DNA of 64,000 bases from the NCBI GenBank assembly GCA_963705525.1, contig CAVPJW010000002.1, forward strand, positions 310,001 through 374,000, given 5' to 3'. Shown here piece after piece: positions 49,779 through 59,475 of this stretch. Within the stretch, counting starts at the first letter, position 1. Every line of letters starts with the position of its first letter. The position numbers were made by a program, and so were the translations under genes. The notes under the pieces were generated by a model. It searched no databases and was not told where the DNA came from. It saw only the letters and a program-made list of their open reading frames with translations. Source of the stretch: CAVPJW01 sp963705525 (GTDB taxonomy: Bacteria > Acidobacteriota > Vicinamibacteria > Vicinamibacterales > CAVPJW01).

Positions 49779-50417
49779 TTGGACATCAGCTTCGCCCACA
49801 TCTTCATCGCGCTCCTCGTCCTCTTGTTCTCGCTTACGGTTCACGAGTCGGCGCACGCGTGGACGGCCAACCGTCTGGGTGACCCGACGGCGCGTCTCCT
49901 CGGACGGATCTCGCTCAATCCGGCGGTGCACATCGATCCCATCGGCACGGTCGTCCTCCCCGTGCTGGCGACGGTCACGGGCGCGCCCATCATCGGGTGG
50001 GCCAAGCCGGTGCCGGTGATGATCCGAAATCTCGCGCGGGGACGCCGCGACTACCTGCTCGTCGCGGCGGCGGGCCCCATCAGCAACCTCATTCTGGCCA
50101 TCTGCGCGTCGTTCTTCATGCGGCTCATCCCGGTGTCACCCGTGACACTTGGGGAGATCAACATCACGGTGCCGCTCGCGGTCCTGTGTCGCACGGCGCT
50201 CGAGATCAACCTGCTCCTCGCCGTCTTCAACATGATTCCCATTCCGCCGCTCGATGGTGGTAACGTGCTCGCGGGCTTGCTGCCGGATCATCTCGCCGAC
50301 TACGTCGATCGGACCCGGCCGTACGGCTTCGTCCTCATCTACGTCCTCATGCTGACGGGTGTCCTTTCGCGCCTGGTCGTTCCACCGTACTATCTGCTCC
50401 TCACGTGGCTTCGGTGA
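49779..50417 (+). CDS. Site-2 protease family (M50) membrane metalloprotease (212 aa)
   Basis: Compact intramembrane zinc protease. The first helix carries the zinc motif LFSLTVHESAHAWTANRLGD (HExxH), and the later helix the third ligand motif NMIPIPPLDGGNVL. Other helices: YLLVAAAGPISNLILAI and YGFVLIYVLMLTGVLSRLVV. No PDZ domain is present, as in the SpoIVFB/Rv-type short group commonly found next to trpS and scpA in several phyla. Starts at TTG; the next gene, trpS, overlaps its end by 13 bp. The substrate is unknown. Confidence 0.92.
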   Translation: MDISFAHIFIALLVLLFSLTVHESAHAWTANRLGDPTARLLGRISLNPAVHIDPIGTVVLPVLATVTGAPIIGWAKPVPVMIRNLARGRRDYLLVAAAGPISNLILAICASFFMRLIPVSPVTLGEINITVPLAVLCRTALEINLLLAVFNMIPIPPLDGGNVLAGLLPDHLADYVDRTRPYGFVLIYVLMLTGVLSRLVVPPYYLLLTWLR

Positions 50418-51412
50418 CCCCCCGCAAGCGCGTCGTGTCGGGGATGCGGCCGACCGGAAAGGTGCATCTGGGACACCTGGGCGGCGCGCTCCGCAACTGG
50501 GCGGCCCTCCAGGATCAGTACGAGTGCTTCTACTTCGTGGCTGACTGGCACGCGCTCACGAGCGACTACGCCGACACGTCCGAGCTGACGCGCTACGTGT
50601 ACGACAACGTGGCGGACTGGATTGCGGCGGGGCTCGATCCCGAACGCTGCACGCTCTTCATCCAGTCGCAGATGCCGGAGCACGCCGAGCTGTATCTCCT
50701 GCTCTCGATGGTCGTGCCGACGCCGTGGCTCGAACGCGTTCCAACCTACAAAGAGCAGCGCGACCAGCTGACCGAAAAGGATCTCTCGACGCTCGGGTTT
50801 CTCGGGTATCCGCTGCTGCAGTGCGCCGACATCATCATGTACCAGGCGCACTACGTGCCTGTCGGCGAGGACCAGGTGCCGCACCTCGAGCTGTCGCGCG
50901 AGGTTGTGCGCCGATTCAACGGCTTCTACGGCGATGTCTTCGTCGAGCCGCAGGAACTCCTGACGACGTTCAAGCGCCTGCCGGGCCTCGACAACCGGAA
51001 GATGAGCAAGAGCTACGGCAACACCATCGACCTGTCCGACGATGAGGCGACGGTGAAGAAGAAAGTAATGCAGATGTACACGGACCCGAAGCGCGTCCGG
51101 GCCGATGTTCCCGGGACGGTTGAGGGCAATCCGGTTTTCCTGTATCACCAGGCGTTCAATACAAACGTCGCCGAGGTCGAAGACTTGAAGGCGCGCTATC
51201 GAGCAGGCAAGGTGGGCGACGTCGAAGTCAAGAACAAGCTGGCCCAGGCGCTCAACATCGTGATGGCGCCGATGCGCGAGCGCCGAAATGAGATTCTCAG
51301 CCGTCCCGGGCGGGTTCGTGAGATCCTTCTCGACGGCTCAGCCCGCGCGCGCACCATCGCCAAGGACACGATGGAGAAGGTGCGGGAGGCGGTAAGGATT
51401 AGTTACATGTAG
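50405..51412 (+). CDS. trpS: Tryptophan-tRNA ligase (335 aa)
   Basis: Class I aminoacyl-tRNA synthetase. Start VVSGMRPTGKVHLGHLGGAL contains the HIGH-type HLGH; the second ATP signature KMSKS appears in DNRKMSKSYGNTI (about 197-201). GEDQVPHLELSREVVRRFN is the conserved central segment. The C-terminal half continues as DPKRVRADVPGTVEGNPVF and a helical end. It starts at GTG inside the end of the protease gene (13-bp overlap). The order M50 protease-trpS-scpA-scpB-rluB is conserved in a range of bacteria. Confidence 0.97.
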   Translation: MASVTPRKRVVSGMRPTGKVHLGHLGGALRNWAALQDQYECFYFVADWHALTSDYADTSELTRYVYDNVADWIAAGLDPERCTLFIQSQMPEHAELYLLLSMVVPTPWLERVPTYKEQRDQLTEKDLSTLGFLGYPLLQCADIIMYQAHYVPVGEDQVPHLELSREVVRRFNGFYGDVFVEPQELLTTFKRLPGLDNRKMSKSYGNTIDLSDDEATVKKKVMQMYTDPKRVRADVPGTVEGNPVFLYHQAFNTNVAEVEDLKARYRAGKVGDVEVKNKLAQALNIVMAPMRERRNEILSRPGRVREILLDGSARARTIAKDTMEKVREAVRISYM

Positions 51413-51515
51413 TTCTTAGTGGTTGGTTCTAGTTCTTAGGATGAGGCAGAGACGTCGAACTAAGCACTGAGAACTCGCACTAAGAACTAAAGAACAAAGA
51501 ACCAAGAACTGAAAA
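51413..51515. repeat. Inverted array of TTCTTAG-type repeats between trpS and scpA
   Basis: Left arm TAGTTCTTAGTGGTTGGTTC-type units; right arm CTAAGCACTGAGAACTCGC then CTAAGAACTAAAGAACAAAG-type units. Same family and same opposed two-arm layout as 38711-38790. No gene in the interval. Confidence 0.8.
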
Positions 51516-51521
51516 TCGTCC

Positions 51522-52325
51522 ATGATCCAACCCCCCCTGGACTTCGAATCCTCTGTCGACGCGTACCCCGTCAAGCTCGATAATTTCGAGGGGCCGCTCG
51601 ACCTCTTGATTCACCTCATCAAGAAGAACGAGGTGAACATCTACGACATTCCGATCGCGCTCATCACCGAGCAATATCTCGCGTTCATCGCGCTCATGCA
51701 GGATCTCGACCTCGACGTCGCCGGCGAGTTCCTGGTCATGGCCGCGACGCTGATTCACATCAAGTCACGGATGCTCCTGCCCCGGCCCGATCCCACGCAG
51801 GAGGATCCCGAGGAGGATCCGCGCGAGGCGCTCGTGCGCCGGCTGCTGGAGCACCAGAAGTTCAAGGCGGCGGCGGAGCTCCTCTACGAGAAGGCCACGC
51901 TTCGGAGCGCGCAATGGATGCGGCCTGACGGCCGCGTCGCCGAGCTCGCGGGCGAGGAGTACGAGCCGGAGCTCGAAGTCGATCTCTTCAGCCTGCTGGC
52001 GGCGTTCAAGAACGTCCTCGAGCGCGCCAGGGAGCGGCCGCAGATTCCGATCCCCGGCGAGCAGATTTCGGTCGAGACGCGTATGGCGCAGCTGCTGATG
52101 CGCCTCTCTGAAACCGAAGCGTGCGGCTTCGAAGATCTCTTCAGCGATGCGTCCACGCGAGGCGATCTGATCGTCACATTCCTGGCGCTGCTGGAGATGA
52201 TCCGGCTGCGCCTCATTCGCGTCTTTCAATCGAATCCGCTCGGTCCGATCCGCGTCTATAAGCGCGCGCGACCGGCGGACGCGCCGCACCCGATCGGCGA
52301 TCCTGAAGGAGTGTCGGGGAGCTGA
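51522..52325 (+). CDS. scpA: Segregation and condensation protein A (267 aa)
   Basis: Kleisin subunit of the bacterial SMC-ScpAB condensin. The N-terminus YPVKLDNFEGPLDLLIHLIKK with NIYDIPIALITEQYLAFIALM is the diagnostic ScpA opening, followed by FLVMAATLIHIKSRMLLP. The central acidic stretch (TQEDPEEDPREALVRRLLE) and C-terminal winged helix (VTFLALLEMIRLRLIRVFQ) bind the SMC heads. The C-terminal tail is slightly extended. scpB follows 44 bp downstream, completing the complex; smc is not in the window. Confidence 0.95.
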   Translation: MIQPPLDFESSVDAYPVKLDNFEGPLDLLIHLIKKNEVNIYDIPIALITEQYLAFIALMQDLDLDVAGEFLVMAATLIHIKSRMLLPRPDPTQEDPEEDPREALVRRLLEHQKFKAAAELLYEKATLRSAQWMRPDGRVAELAGEEYEPELEVDLFSLLAAFKNVLERARERPQIPIPGEQISVETRMAQLLMRLSETEACGFEDLFSDASTRGDLIVTFLALLEMIRLRLIRVFQSNPLGPIRVYKRARPADAPHPIGDPEGVSGS

Positions 52326-52369
52326 GGTCTGGCTTCGCCGACAGCGAGGCCAAAGACTCTGGAGCACAT

Positions 52370-53032
52370 GTGAGCGACGAGCTGAAACCGATCATCGAAG
52401 CGCTGATCTTCGCATCGCCGGAACCGCTGACGCCAAAGGCGCTCTTCAAGCTGCTCGACTCGGAGCCCAAAGAGGACGTGCAGGCCGCGCTCGAGTCGCT
52501 CAAGAAAGACTACGAGCGGCCCGGCGGACTCGAACTGGTCGAGGTCGCCGGCGGCTATCAGATCGTCACGCGATCCGACCTGAACGAATGGGTCCGCCGC
52601 CTCTTCAAAGAGCGCACTACACAGCGACTCTCGGTCCAGGCGCTCGAAACGCTCGCCGTCGTCGCCTACAAGCAGCCGATTACCGCTCCCGAAATTACCG
52701 AAATCCGCGGCGTGAATACGGCCGGCGTGCTCGGCACGCTGCTCGAGCGGCGACTCGTGAAGATCTCGGGCCGGAAGAGGGTCATCGGCCGGCCATTCCT
52801 GTACGCGACGACCGAGGAGTTCCTGATCCGATTTGGACTGAAGGATCTGAGCGACCTTCCCAAGATCGAAGACATGGCCGATGCCCTCGGGTTGGAACTG
52901 CCACCCGCGCTGGCGGTGGTGCCTGATCCGCAACGGTCCCTGCTCGAGGACGAGTCGCACCAGGACAGTGCCGATCTCGACGGCCTGGACGATTCCAGCG
53001 AGCCGCCGAAGCCGACCGAGCGCGTGCACTGA
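52370..53032 (+). CDS. scpB: Segregation and condensation protein B (220 aa)
   Basis: Tandem winged-helix partner of ScpA. Start LKPIIEALIFASPEPLTPKAL, then VAGGYQIVTRSDLNEWVRRL, and the characteristic LETLAVVAYKQPITAPEITEIRG with VNTAGVLGTLLERRLVKISG and GRPFLYATTEEFLIRFGL. The C-terminus (from about 175) is a variable acidic tail. GTG start with GGAG upstream. Followed by a short CAGGGTTC repeat and the converging rluB gene. Confidence 0.95.
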   Translation: MSDELKPIIEALIFASPEPLTPKALFKLLDSEPKEDVQAALESLKKDYERPGGLELVEVAGGYQIVTRSDLNEWVRRLFKERTTQRLSVQALETLAVVAYKQPITAPEITEIRGVNTAGVLGTLLERRLVKISGRKRVIGRPFLYATTEEFLIRFGLKDLSDLPKIEDMADALGLELPPALAVVPDPQRSLLEDESHQDSADLDGLDDSSEPPKPTERVH

Positions 53033-53080
53033 CAGGGTTCCAGGGTTCCAGGGTTCTACGGTTCTGCAGTTCTCGTCAGA
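53033..53080. repeat. CAGGGTTC tandem repeat after scpB
   Basis: Three consecutive copies of the 8-mer CAGGGTTC, then degrading TACGGTTC-TGCAGTTC-type copies, lie in the short gap between convergent scpB and rluB. Different unit from the 7-nt families but the same setting. Confidence 0.7.
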
Positions 53081-53084
53081 TCAA

Positions 53085-53870
53085 TCACTGCAACCCGACC
53101 GCACGTTTCAGGCGCCGCACATCCTCGGAGGCCAGCGATCCGAACTCGCCAGGCCTCAGATCACCGCACGTCAGCGGCCCAAAGCGCACCCGCCGCAGCC
53201 GGACGACGGGGTGCCCGATCGCATCGAACATCTTCCGCACCTGGCGCGTTCGTCCTTGGCGAAGCGTCACCTGGAGCACGGCCTGGTCGCGCTTTGCGCC
53301 GGCTGCGGGGTTCACGATGCGCACGTCTGCCGGCGCCGTCTTTCGTCCTTCGACCACCAGCCCCTTCGAGAATCTCGCCAGGTCCCTGGCGTCGGGCACG
53401 CCGCGCACGCGCGCCTCGTAGACGCGAGGCAGTTCGTGACGCGGGTGCATCAGGCGCTCCGCCAGTTCACCGTCGTTCGTCAGGAGCAGAACACCCTCCG
53501 AGTCGTAGTCGAGGCGGCCCACCGGATACACATCGCGAATCGGGCGAATGAGATCGAGCACGGTCGGCCGGCCCTGTGGATCCGATCGTGTGGTGACGTA
53601 ACCGCGCGGCTTGTTCAACACCAGGTATCGATGCGTCGTCGGCAGCAGCACGCGCCGGCCATCAACGCGCACGTCGTCTTTGCCCGGCGTGACCTGGGTA
53701 CCGAGCGTCCGCACCGTGAGGCCATTGACGGTGACGCGTCCCTCGAGCATCAGCGATTCAGCAGCGCGCCGCGACACAAGTCCTGCCGCGGCAATCAGTT
53801 TCTGAATCCGCATCGAGCCGGTTGAACTGTCCCGGTCGGGCCGTGCGCGGGTTGTAGTACTGCGGGTCAT
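53085..53870 (-). CDS. rRNA pseudouridine synthase, RsuA/RluB family (261 aa)
   Basis: N-terminal S4 RNA-binding domain (MRIQKLIAAAGLVSRRAAES, EGRVTVNGLTVRTLGTQV) and a catalytic domain with RYLVLNKPRGYVTTRSDPQG, the active-site VYPVGRLDYDSEGVLLLTND (catalytic Asp in GRLDYDSEG) and RQGRTRQVRKMFDAIGHPV. The overall form is that of RluB/RluE/RsuA-type enzymes; position next to scpB suggests RluB (23S rRNA, helix 89 region in E. coli). The ATG at 53870 has GAGG 5 nt upstream; starting at 53813 would remove a short basic leader. It follows the hydrolase gene by 7 nt. Confidence 0.93.
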   Translation of the reverse strand: MTRSTTTRARPDRDSSTGSMRIQKLIAAAGLVSRRAAESLMLEGRVTVNGLTVRTLGTQVTPGKDDVRVDGRRVLLPTTHRYLVLNKPRGYVTTRSDPQGRPTVLDLIRPIRDVYPVGRLDYDSEGVLLLTNDGELAERLMHPRHELPRVYEARVRGVPDARDLARFSKGLVVEGRKTAPADVRIVNPAAGAKRDQAVLQVTLRQGRTRQVRKMFDAIGHPVVRLRRVRFGPLTCGDLRPGEFGSLASEDVRRLKRAVGLQ

Positions 53871-53877
53871 TCAGCCT

Positions 53878-55038
53878 CTATCGTGAACGGAGATCGGTCC
53901 AGAAACTGACGAGTGACCAGACCTCGCCGGGCTTCCAGGGTCGATCGGTTTCCGCATGCGTGATCAGGTTGCTGATCAAAAGCCTTACTTCGGTCGTTCT
54001 GGTCAGGTGTGAGGCGAGGAGGCGTGATTCGATCGACGGAATGACGTTGTCGTCGGCGCCGTGCAGGAGAAACACCGGGGCGGCAGGCGGCGCCGACCGT
54101 TCCGGCGAGAGGGACGGATCGGTGCCGGCTCGATCGACCATCGGTCGCAACCGTGGGCCAAGAGCCGCGACGTCGCGTGTGTTGACGAGATGCATCAGCG
54201 TTCTTGCTGGGTTCGGCAGCGCGGATTCGAGCTTCCGAGCTTCCTCAAAGGCCGCCACCGCGCCCGACGATTTGATCGTTTCAAGTGCCGATGCGTCAAG
54301 GAATTTCCGAATGGCGGCGCGAAGCGGCTCGACTTGATCAGGCGGCACCGCCGCCCTTGCCACGCCGATCAGGACCACGGCCAGACTGTAATCGTGGGGC
54401 GCGCGATAGTGCCCATCCGGTTCCTTGCCAGTGCAGAGATACCGGAGCACGCGCGGGAGATCGCCGTGTCCGCCGAGCGCGAACACGAATGCCACGTGAT
54501 CGCGAAGGGCCGGCCTGCCGGCCGCGACGAGCGCCAGCCCTCCCGAAAAGCTGATGCCCATCATTCCCACCTTGAGGTCCGGAGCGAGGTGCCGTTGCTC
54601 GGCCACCCACAGAGAGGTCTCTTCGATGAGATCGATCGTGCGGGGAGTGATCTCGAAGCGTGAAAGGTCCGGAAGGTCGGGCGTGAAAACGGCAATGCCC
54701 GTCTTCGCCAGCGCGCGCGCCAGCTTCACCAACCGCGGCTCGTCGATTCCGTCGGGATGGATGCCGCTCGCCAGGACGACCGCGCGGCGAACGTCGGCGA
54801 TTGGTGTGTATAACCGCCCCCTGATCGAACCCGACCGTGTGGGGATGGCAAGCAAGCGCTCGTCGAAGGGCTTTGCCTGCCACTCGGCGATGCGCTTGGG
54901 CCAGCCGCTGAAGCCGCTGGCATCTGCAATGAATGACAGCGTTCGCAAGCGTGGAGCGGACCACACGACTGCCGCGACTGCACCCGCGAGGAGCGCGACT
55001 TTCCACAATCGGCCGACCTGCGGTGTCAGACGCGGCAT
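53878..55038 (-). CDS. Exported or membrane-anchored alpha/beta hydrolase (386 aa)
   Basis: An N-terminal hydrophobic segment (LWKVALLAGAVAAVVWSAP) precedes a dienelactone-hydrolase-like domain. Strand/loop RRAVVLASGIHPDGIDEPRL is followed by AVFTPDLPDLSRFEI, the nucleophile region VGMMGISFSGGLALVAAG (Ser in GISFSGG), a helical lid, and late acid/His segments FLLHGADDNVIPSIES and NLITHAETDRPW. The triad looks complete. Substrate unknown. It is the upstream gene of a two-gene unit with rluB, and divergent from cmk by 43 bp. Confidence 0.8.
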   Translation of the reverse strand: MPRLTPQVGRLWKVALLAGAVAAVVWSAPRLRTLSFIADASGFSGWPKRIAEWQAKPFDERLLAIPTRSGSIRGRLYTPIADVRRAVVLASGIHPDGIDEPRLVKLARALAKTGIAVFTPDLPDLSRFEITPRTIDLIEETSLWVAEQRHLAPDLKVGMMGISFSGGLALVAAGRPALRDHVAFVFALGGHGDLPRVLRYLCTGKEPDGHYRAPHDYSLAVVLIGVARAAVPPDQVEPLRAAIRKFLDASALETIKSSGAVAAFEEARKLESALPNPARTLMHLVNTRDVAALGPRLRPMVDRAGTDPSLSPERSAPPAAPVFLLHGADDNVIPSIESRLLASHLTRTTEVRLLISNLITHAETDRPWKPGEVWSLVSFWTDLRSR

Positions 55039-55081
55039 GCTAGACTCGTGCGTTCCGCCGTCGGCGAGAGTTCACTCAGGT

Positions 55082-55786
55082 ATGAGTCGGATTATTGTCG
55101 CGATCGATGGTCCGTCGGGTGCCGGCAAGGGCACGGTCGCGCGAGCAGTCGCCCAACTGCTCGGGTATCACCATCTCGACACAGGCGCGATGTACCGCGC
55201 CGTCGGATGGAAAGCGATCGCCACCGCCACCGCCCTGAGCGACGAAGACGCCGTTCGACAGCTCGCCGAGGGCGCCACGCTCACGGCGACCGACGGCGTG
55301 ATTACCATCGATGGACGCGACATCAGCCGCGCCATCCGCACACCCGAGATCGATCGAGCCGCGACGATGGTGGCGAGACTTCCACGCGTGCGCGAAGTCC
55401 TCGTCGAGCGGCAGCGCAAAGAGGCGGCACGCGGCGGCTTCATCGTCGAAGGGCGGGACATTGGCACCGTGGTATTTCCGCATGCCGACGTGAAAGTGTA
55501 CCTCGACGCGACGCCGGAAGAACGGGCCCGACGACGGGCGGCTGACCCGGCGCATTCAGCACCCGCAGGTGCGGGTCTCTCGGAGGTGGCCGAGGCCATC
55601 GTCGCCAGAGATGAAGAGGACCGCACGCGGGTGGCGTCGCCGCTCCGGGAGGCGCCTGACGCCAAACACATCGACACGACCGGTCGTGCCATCGACGATG
55701 TGGTCGGCGAGGTCTTGGAGATTGTGAAGAAGCGACTCGCCGCGATGGGTGAGGAAGCCGGTCTCGAAGCCGGCTTGCCGGACTAG
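55082..55786 (+). CDS. cmk: Cytidylate kinase (234 aa)
   Basis: P-loop kinase phosphorylating CMP/dCMP. Walker A IIVAIDGPSGAGKGTVARAV, then LGYHHLDTGAMYRAVGWKAI, the NMP-binding insert DISRAIRTPEIDRAATMVA, the catalytic VEGRDIGTVVFPHADVKVYLDAT and the lid EERARRRAADP. C-terminal helices end in EIVKKRLAAM plus a short variable tail. Start at ATG 55082; the open frame upstream is antisense to the hydrolase gene. The order cmk-rpsA-HU/IHF is a widely conserved neighbourhood, here interrupted by one gene on the opposite strand. Confidence 0.95.
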   Translation: MSRIIVAIDGPSGAGKGTVARAVAQLLGYHHLDTGAMYRAVGWKAIATATALSDEDAVRQLAEGATLTATDGVITIDGRDISRAIRTPEIDRAATMVARLPRVREVLVERQRKEAARGGFIVEGRDIGTVVFPHADVKVYLDATPEERARRRAADPAHSAPAGAGLSEVAEAIVARDEEDRTRVASPLREAPDAKHIDTTGRAIDDVVGEVLEIVKKRLAAMGEEAGLEAGLPD

Positions 55787-55820
55787 TCGAACCGCGGCCC
55801 GCTGGCCAGCAGTCGTACAA

Positions 55821-56513
55821 TCAGCGTCTGTCGCGATAATCCTCGGACGAGGCCGGATCGAGTTCCCACCGCTGACGATCCCGCTTTTCGATCTTTTCCA
55901 GGCTCTTCAGCTCTTCGGCGTCGTCGTACTGAACGCCGAGCGAGCGCCCGATGTCGTCAACCACCGCCTGATCCGGCGTGGGATTGTCTCCACCTGGGGC
56001 CTCGTCTCCGCTTCGATACGCTTCCTCCCAGTCGGCGTCGAGGTCGCCGCCGGTGAGCGCCGGACTGGATTCGTGGTGTTCGGCCAATCGTTCGGCGATC
56101 TCTGCATGGCCTGTCCGGATGGCCGAGGCACTCTGATCGAAATCGAGCGTCGACGGCGGTGTTGGAACCGTCTCTTCGAGCGTGCGTCGGGGGCGATCGA
56201 GCGCCGGTGGGCGGGATCTCTTCACCGCGTGTTTCGGCAACCCGGCGAGGGCCGCCGGCTTCAGCTGAGCTTTGACCGGGGATGCTCGCTTTGCGGCGGG
56301 ACGCGGGACTGGCTTGGTTGCGCGTTTCACGCGGGGCCGCGTCCGACGGGCGGCGCTCGGCTTCTGCCGGGCCCGGCGCACGGCGATTTTGGCGCGCGGT
56401 TTCCGGCGGACGGGCCGCTTCCGGGAGACCCGACGGGGCATCGGGCGCCTCGCGGCGGCACGGCGAGGTGGACGCCTCGTGCGCTTGCGGGCCGGAGTCT
56501 TCCGTCGGGCCAT
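55821..56513 (-). CDS. DUF6335-like protein with histone H1-like basic N-terminus (230 aa)
   Basis: Bipartite protein. Residues 1-105 are extremely rich in Arg, Lys, Pro and Ala (MARRKTPARKRTRRPPRRAA, then RRAAARRP/PAAKRA-type motifs), like histone H1 tails. Residues about 125-230 are acidic and match the DUF6335 pattern: ALTGGDLDADWEEAYRSGDE, NPTPDQAVVDDIGRSLG, then EKIEKRDRQRWELDPASSED. The function of the family is not known. The basic tail should bind DNA or RNA and the acidic domain may fold separately. It lies on the opposite strand between cmk and rpsA. Confidence 0.8.
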   Translation of the reverse strand: MARRKTPARKRTRRPPRRAAARRPMPRRVSRKRPVRRKPRAKIAVRRARQKPSAARRTRPRVKRATKPVPRPAAKRASPVKAQLKPAALAGLPKHAVKRSRPPALDRPRRTLEETVPTPPSTLDFDQSASAIRTGHAEIAERLAEHHESSPALTGGDLDADWEEAYRSGDEAPGGDNPTPDQAVVDDIGRSLGVQYDDAEELKSLEKIEKRDRQRWELDPASSEDYRDRR

Positions 56514-56541
56514 GACGGACCGTCCTTTCCTTCAGGTTACC

Positions 56542-56585
56542 TTGACAGTTCGCCGATAAGTGACGTACAGTCTACTGCTTATCGG
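56542..56585 (+). promoter_or_regulatory. rpsA promoter with overlapping perfect inverted repeat
   Basis: TTGACA (56542-56547), 18-bp spacer, TACAGT (56566-56571). CCGATAAG (56553-56560) and CTTATCGG (56578-56585) form a perfect 8-bp dyad with a 17-nt spacer spanning the -10 and the predicted start point. The first-strand promoter is the best -35/-10 pair in the window. The dyad could be a repressor operator or, in RNA form, a leader hairpin. Confidence 0.6.
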
Positions 56586-56682
56586 TAAACCAGCGACCCT
56601 GTATTGAGACCGTCGCTCGGAGCCGGGGTGGCCGGGCCCCGTGAATGAACCGGACTTCGACGTTGAGGAGGACACGCAAGGC

Positions 56683-58455
<1,773 letters not shown>

Positions 58456-58459
58456 AAGA

Positions 58460-58520
58460 AGGGCTGCAGGCTTCGGGCTTCAGGTACGGGCGACAGGCTT
58501 CAGGCTACGGGCGGGCGACC
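58460..58520. repeat. Heptamer-repeat tract between rpsA and the HU/IHF gene
   Basis: GGCTTCG-GGCTTCA-GGTACGG and GGCTTCA-GGCTACG-GGCGGGC units, same family as the tract at 45630-45880 and the insertion in uvrC, but in one orientation only. Confidence 0.8.
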
Positions 58521-58544
58521 TCAGTTTGCGAAGGAGTGACTGCC

Positions 58545-58889
58545 GTGACCACTGGTGGCAGCATGACGAAGGCCGAACTGGTTGAGGAAGTCTCGCGAGT
58601 TTCGGACCTCACCAAGAAGCACTCCGAGGTCATCGTCGACACCGTGTTCAAGAGCATCATCGATGCGCTGCACCGCGGCGAGAAGATCGAGCTCCGCGGG
58701 TTTGGCAGCTTTCGCCTGCGCCGCCGCGAGCCCCGCAAGGGCCGCAACCCGAAGACCGGTGACAAGGTGGACGTTCCGTCGAAGAAGGTTCCGTACTTCA
58801 AGCCTGGCAAGGAACTGAAAGAGTTGATCAATAAGGGCCCGGACGGCGCAGCGGCTCCCTTGACCGACTCGGCCGTCTCCGGGATGTGA
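58545..58889 (+). CDS. HU/IHF-family DNA-binding protein (114 aa)
   Basis: Histone-like DNA-bending protein. TKAELVEEVSRVSDLTKKHSE (helix-turn-helix dimer core), IDALHRGEKIELRGFGSFRLRRREPRKGRNPKTGDK (in two parts: the GFGSF beta hairpin and the DNA-intercalating RNPKTG arm with Pro), then VPYFKPGKELKELI. The C-terminal extension of about 17 residues is Ala/Ser-rich. GTG 58545 has AAGGAG 8 nt upstream and is preferred to ATG 58563. Position downstream of rpsA recalls ihfB. Confidence 0.94.
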   Translation: MTTGGSMTKAELVEEVSRVSDLTKKHSEVIVDTVFKSIIDALHRGEKIELRGFGSFRLRRREPRKGRNPKTGDKVDVPSKKVPYFKPGKELKELINKGPDGAAAPLTDSAVSGM

Positions 58890-58962
58890 ACGACCGACCC
58901 GCCGATCGTCGGGTCCGTCCGCCTGGTCCGCAACGCATCACCTCCACCCAGCCCGATTGTTC

Positions 58963-59475
58963 ATGGAACGCCTGTGGTCTCCGTGGAGACTCTCCTACGT
59001 GACCGGAACGAGCGACATGCGTGGCTGTCTGTTCTGCGACGCGCAGACCGACCCTGAAAGCCAGGCCCTGATCCTCTTCCGAGGACGGGCCGCTTTCGTC
59101 ATCCTCAATCTGTATCCGTACAACTCCGGCCACCTGATGGTGGTCCCCAATCGCCACGTGGGGAAGTTGGCCGACCTGTCAACGGACGAACAAGCGGATC
59201 TGATGACCCTCACGAGGCAGGGCGAGATCGCGCTGACCGAGGCGTACGATCCGCAGGGGTTGAACGTCGGCATCAATCTGGGTCGGCCGGCGGGCGCCGG
59301 CGTGGTGGACCACCTGCACGTGCACCTGGTGCCGCGCTGGACAGGCGACACCAATTTCATGTCCGTCGTCGGCAACGTGCGCGTGCTGCCCGAGGAGCTC
59401 GAACAGACCGCGCGTCGCCTCAAGCCGATTTTCTCGCGCCTGAATGAGACGCCTGAATCGGGTCTCCCACGATGA
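58963..59475 (+). CDS. HIT-family hydrolase (170 aa)
   Basis: Histidine-triad nucleotide hydrolase/transferase of the branch with N-terminal MERLWSPWRLSYV. A zinc-type Cys pair GCLFCDAQ precedes the core ALILFRGRAAFVILNLYPYN and GHLMVVPNRHVGKL, and the catalytic triad VDHLHVHLVPRW (HxHxH) is intact. Related to Ap4A phosphorylase-like HIT proteins. ATG 58963 is chosen; a TTG at 58957 is possible. The stop overlaps the next ATG by ATGA, coupling it to the acyl-CoA dehydrogenase-like gene. Confidence 0.93.
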   Translation: MERLWSPWRLSYVTGTSDMRGCLFCDAQTDPESQALILFRGRAAFVILNLYPYNSGHLMVVPNRHVGKLADLSTDEQADLMTLTRQGEIALTEAYDPQGLNVGINLGRPAGAGVVDHLHVHLVPRWTGDTNFMSVVGNVRVLPEELEQTARRLKPIFSRLNETPESGLPR

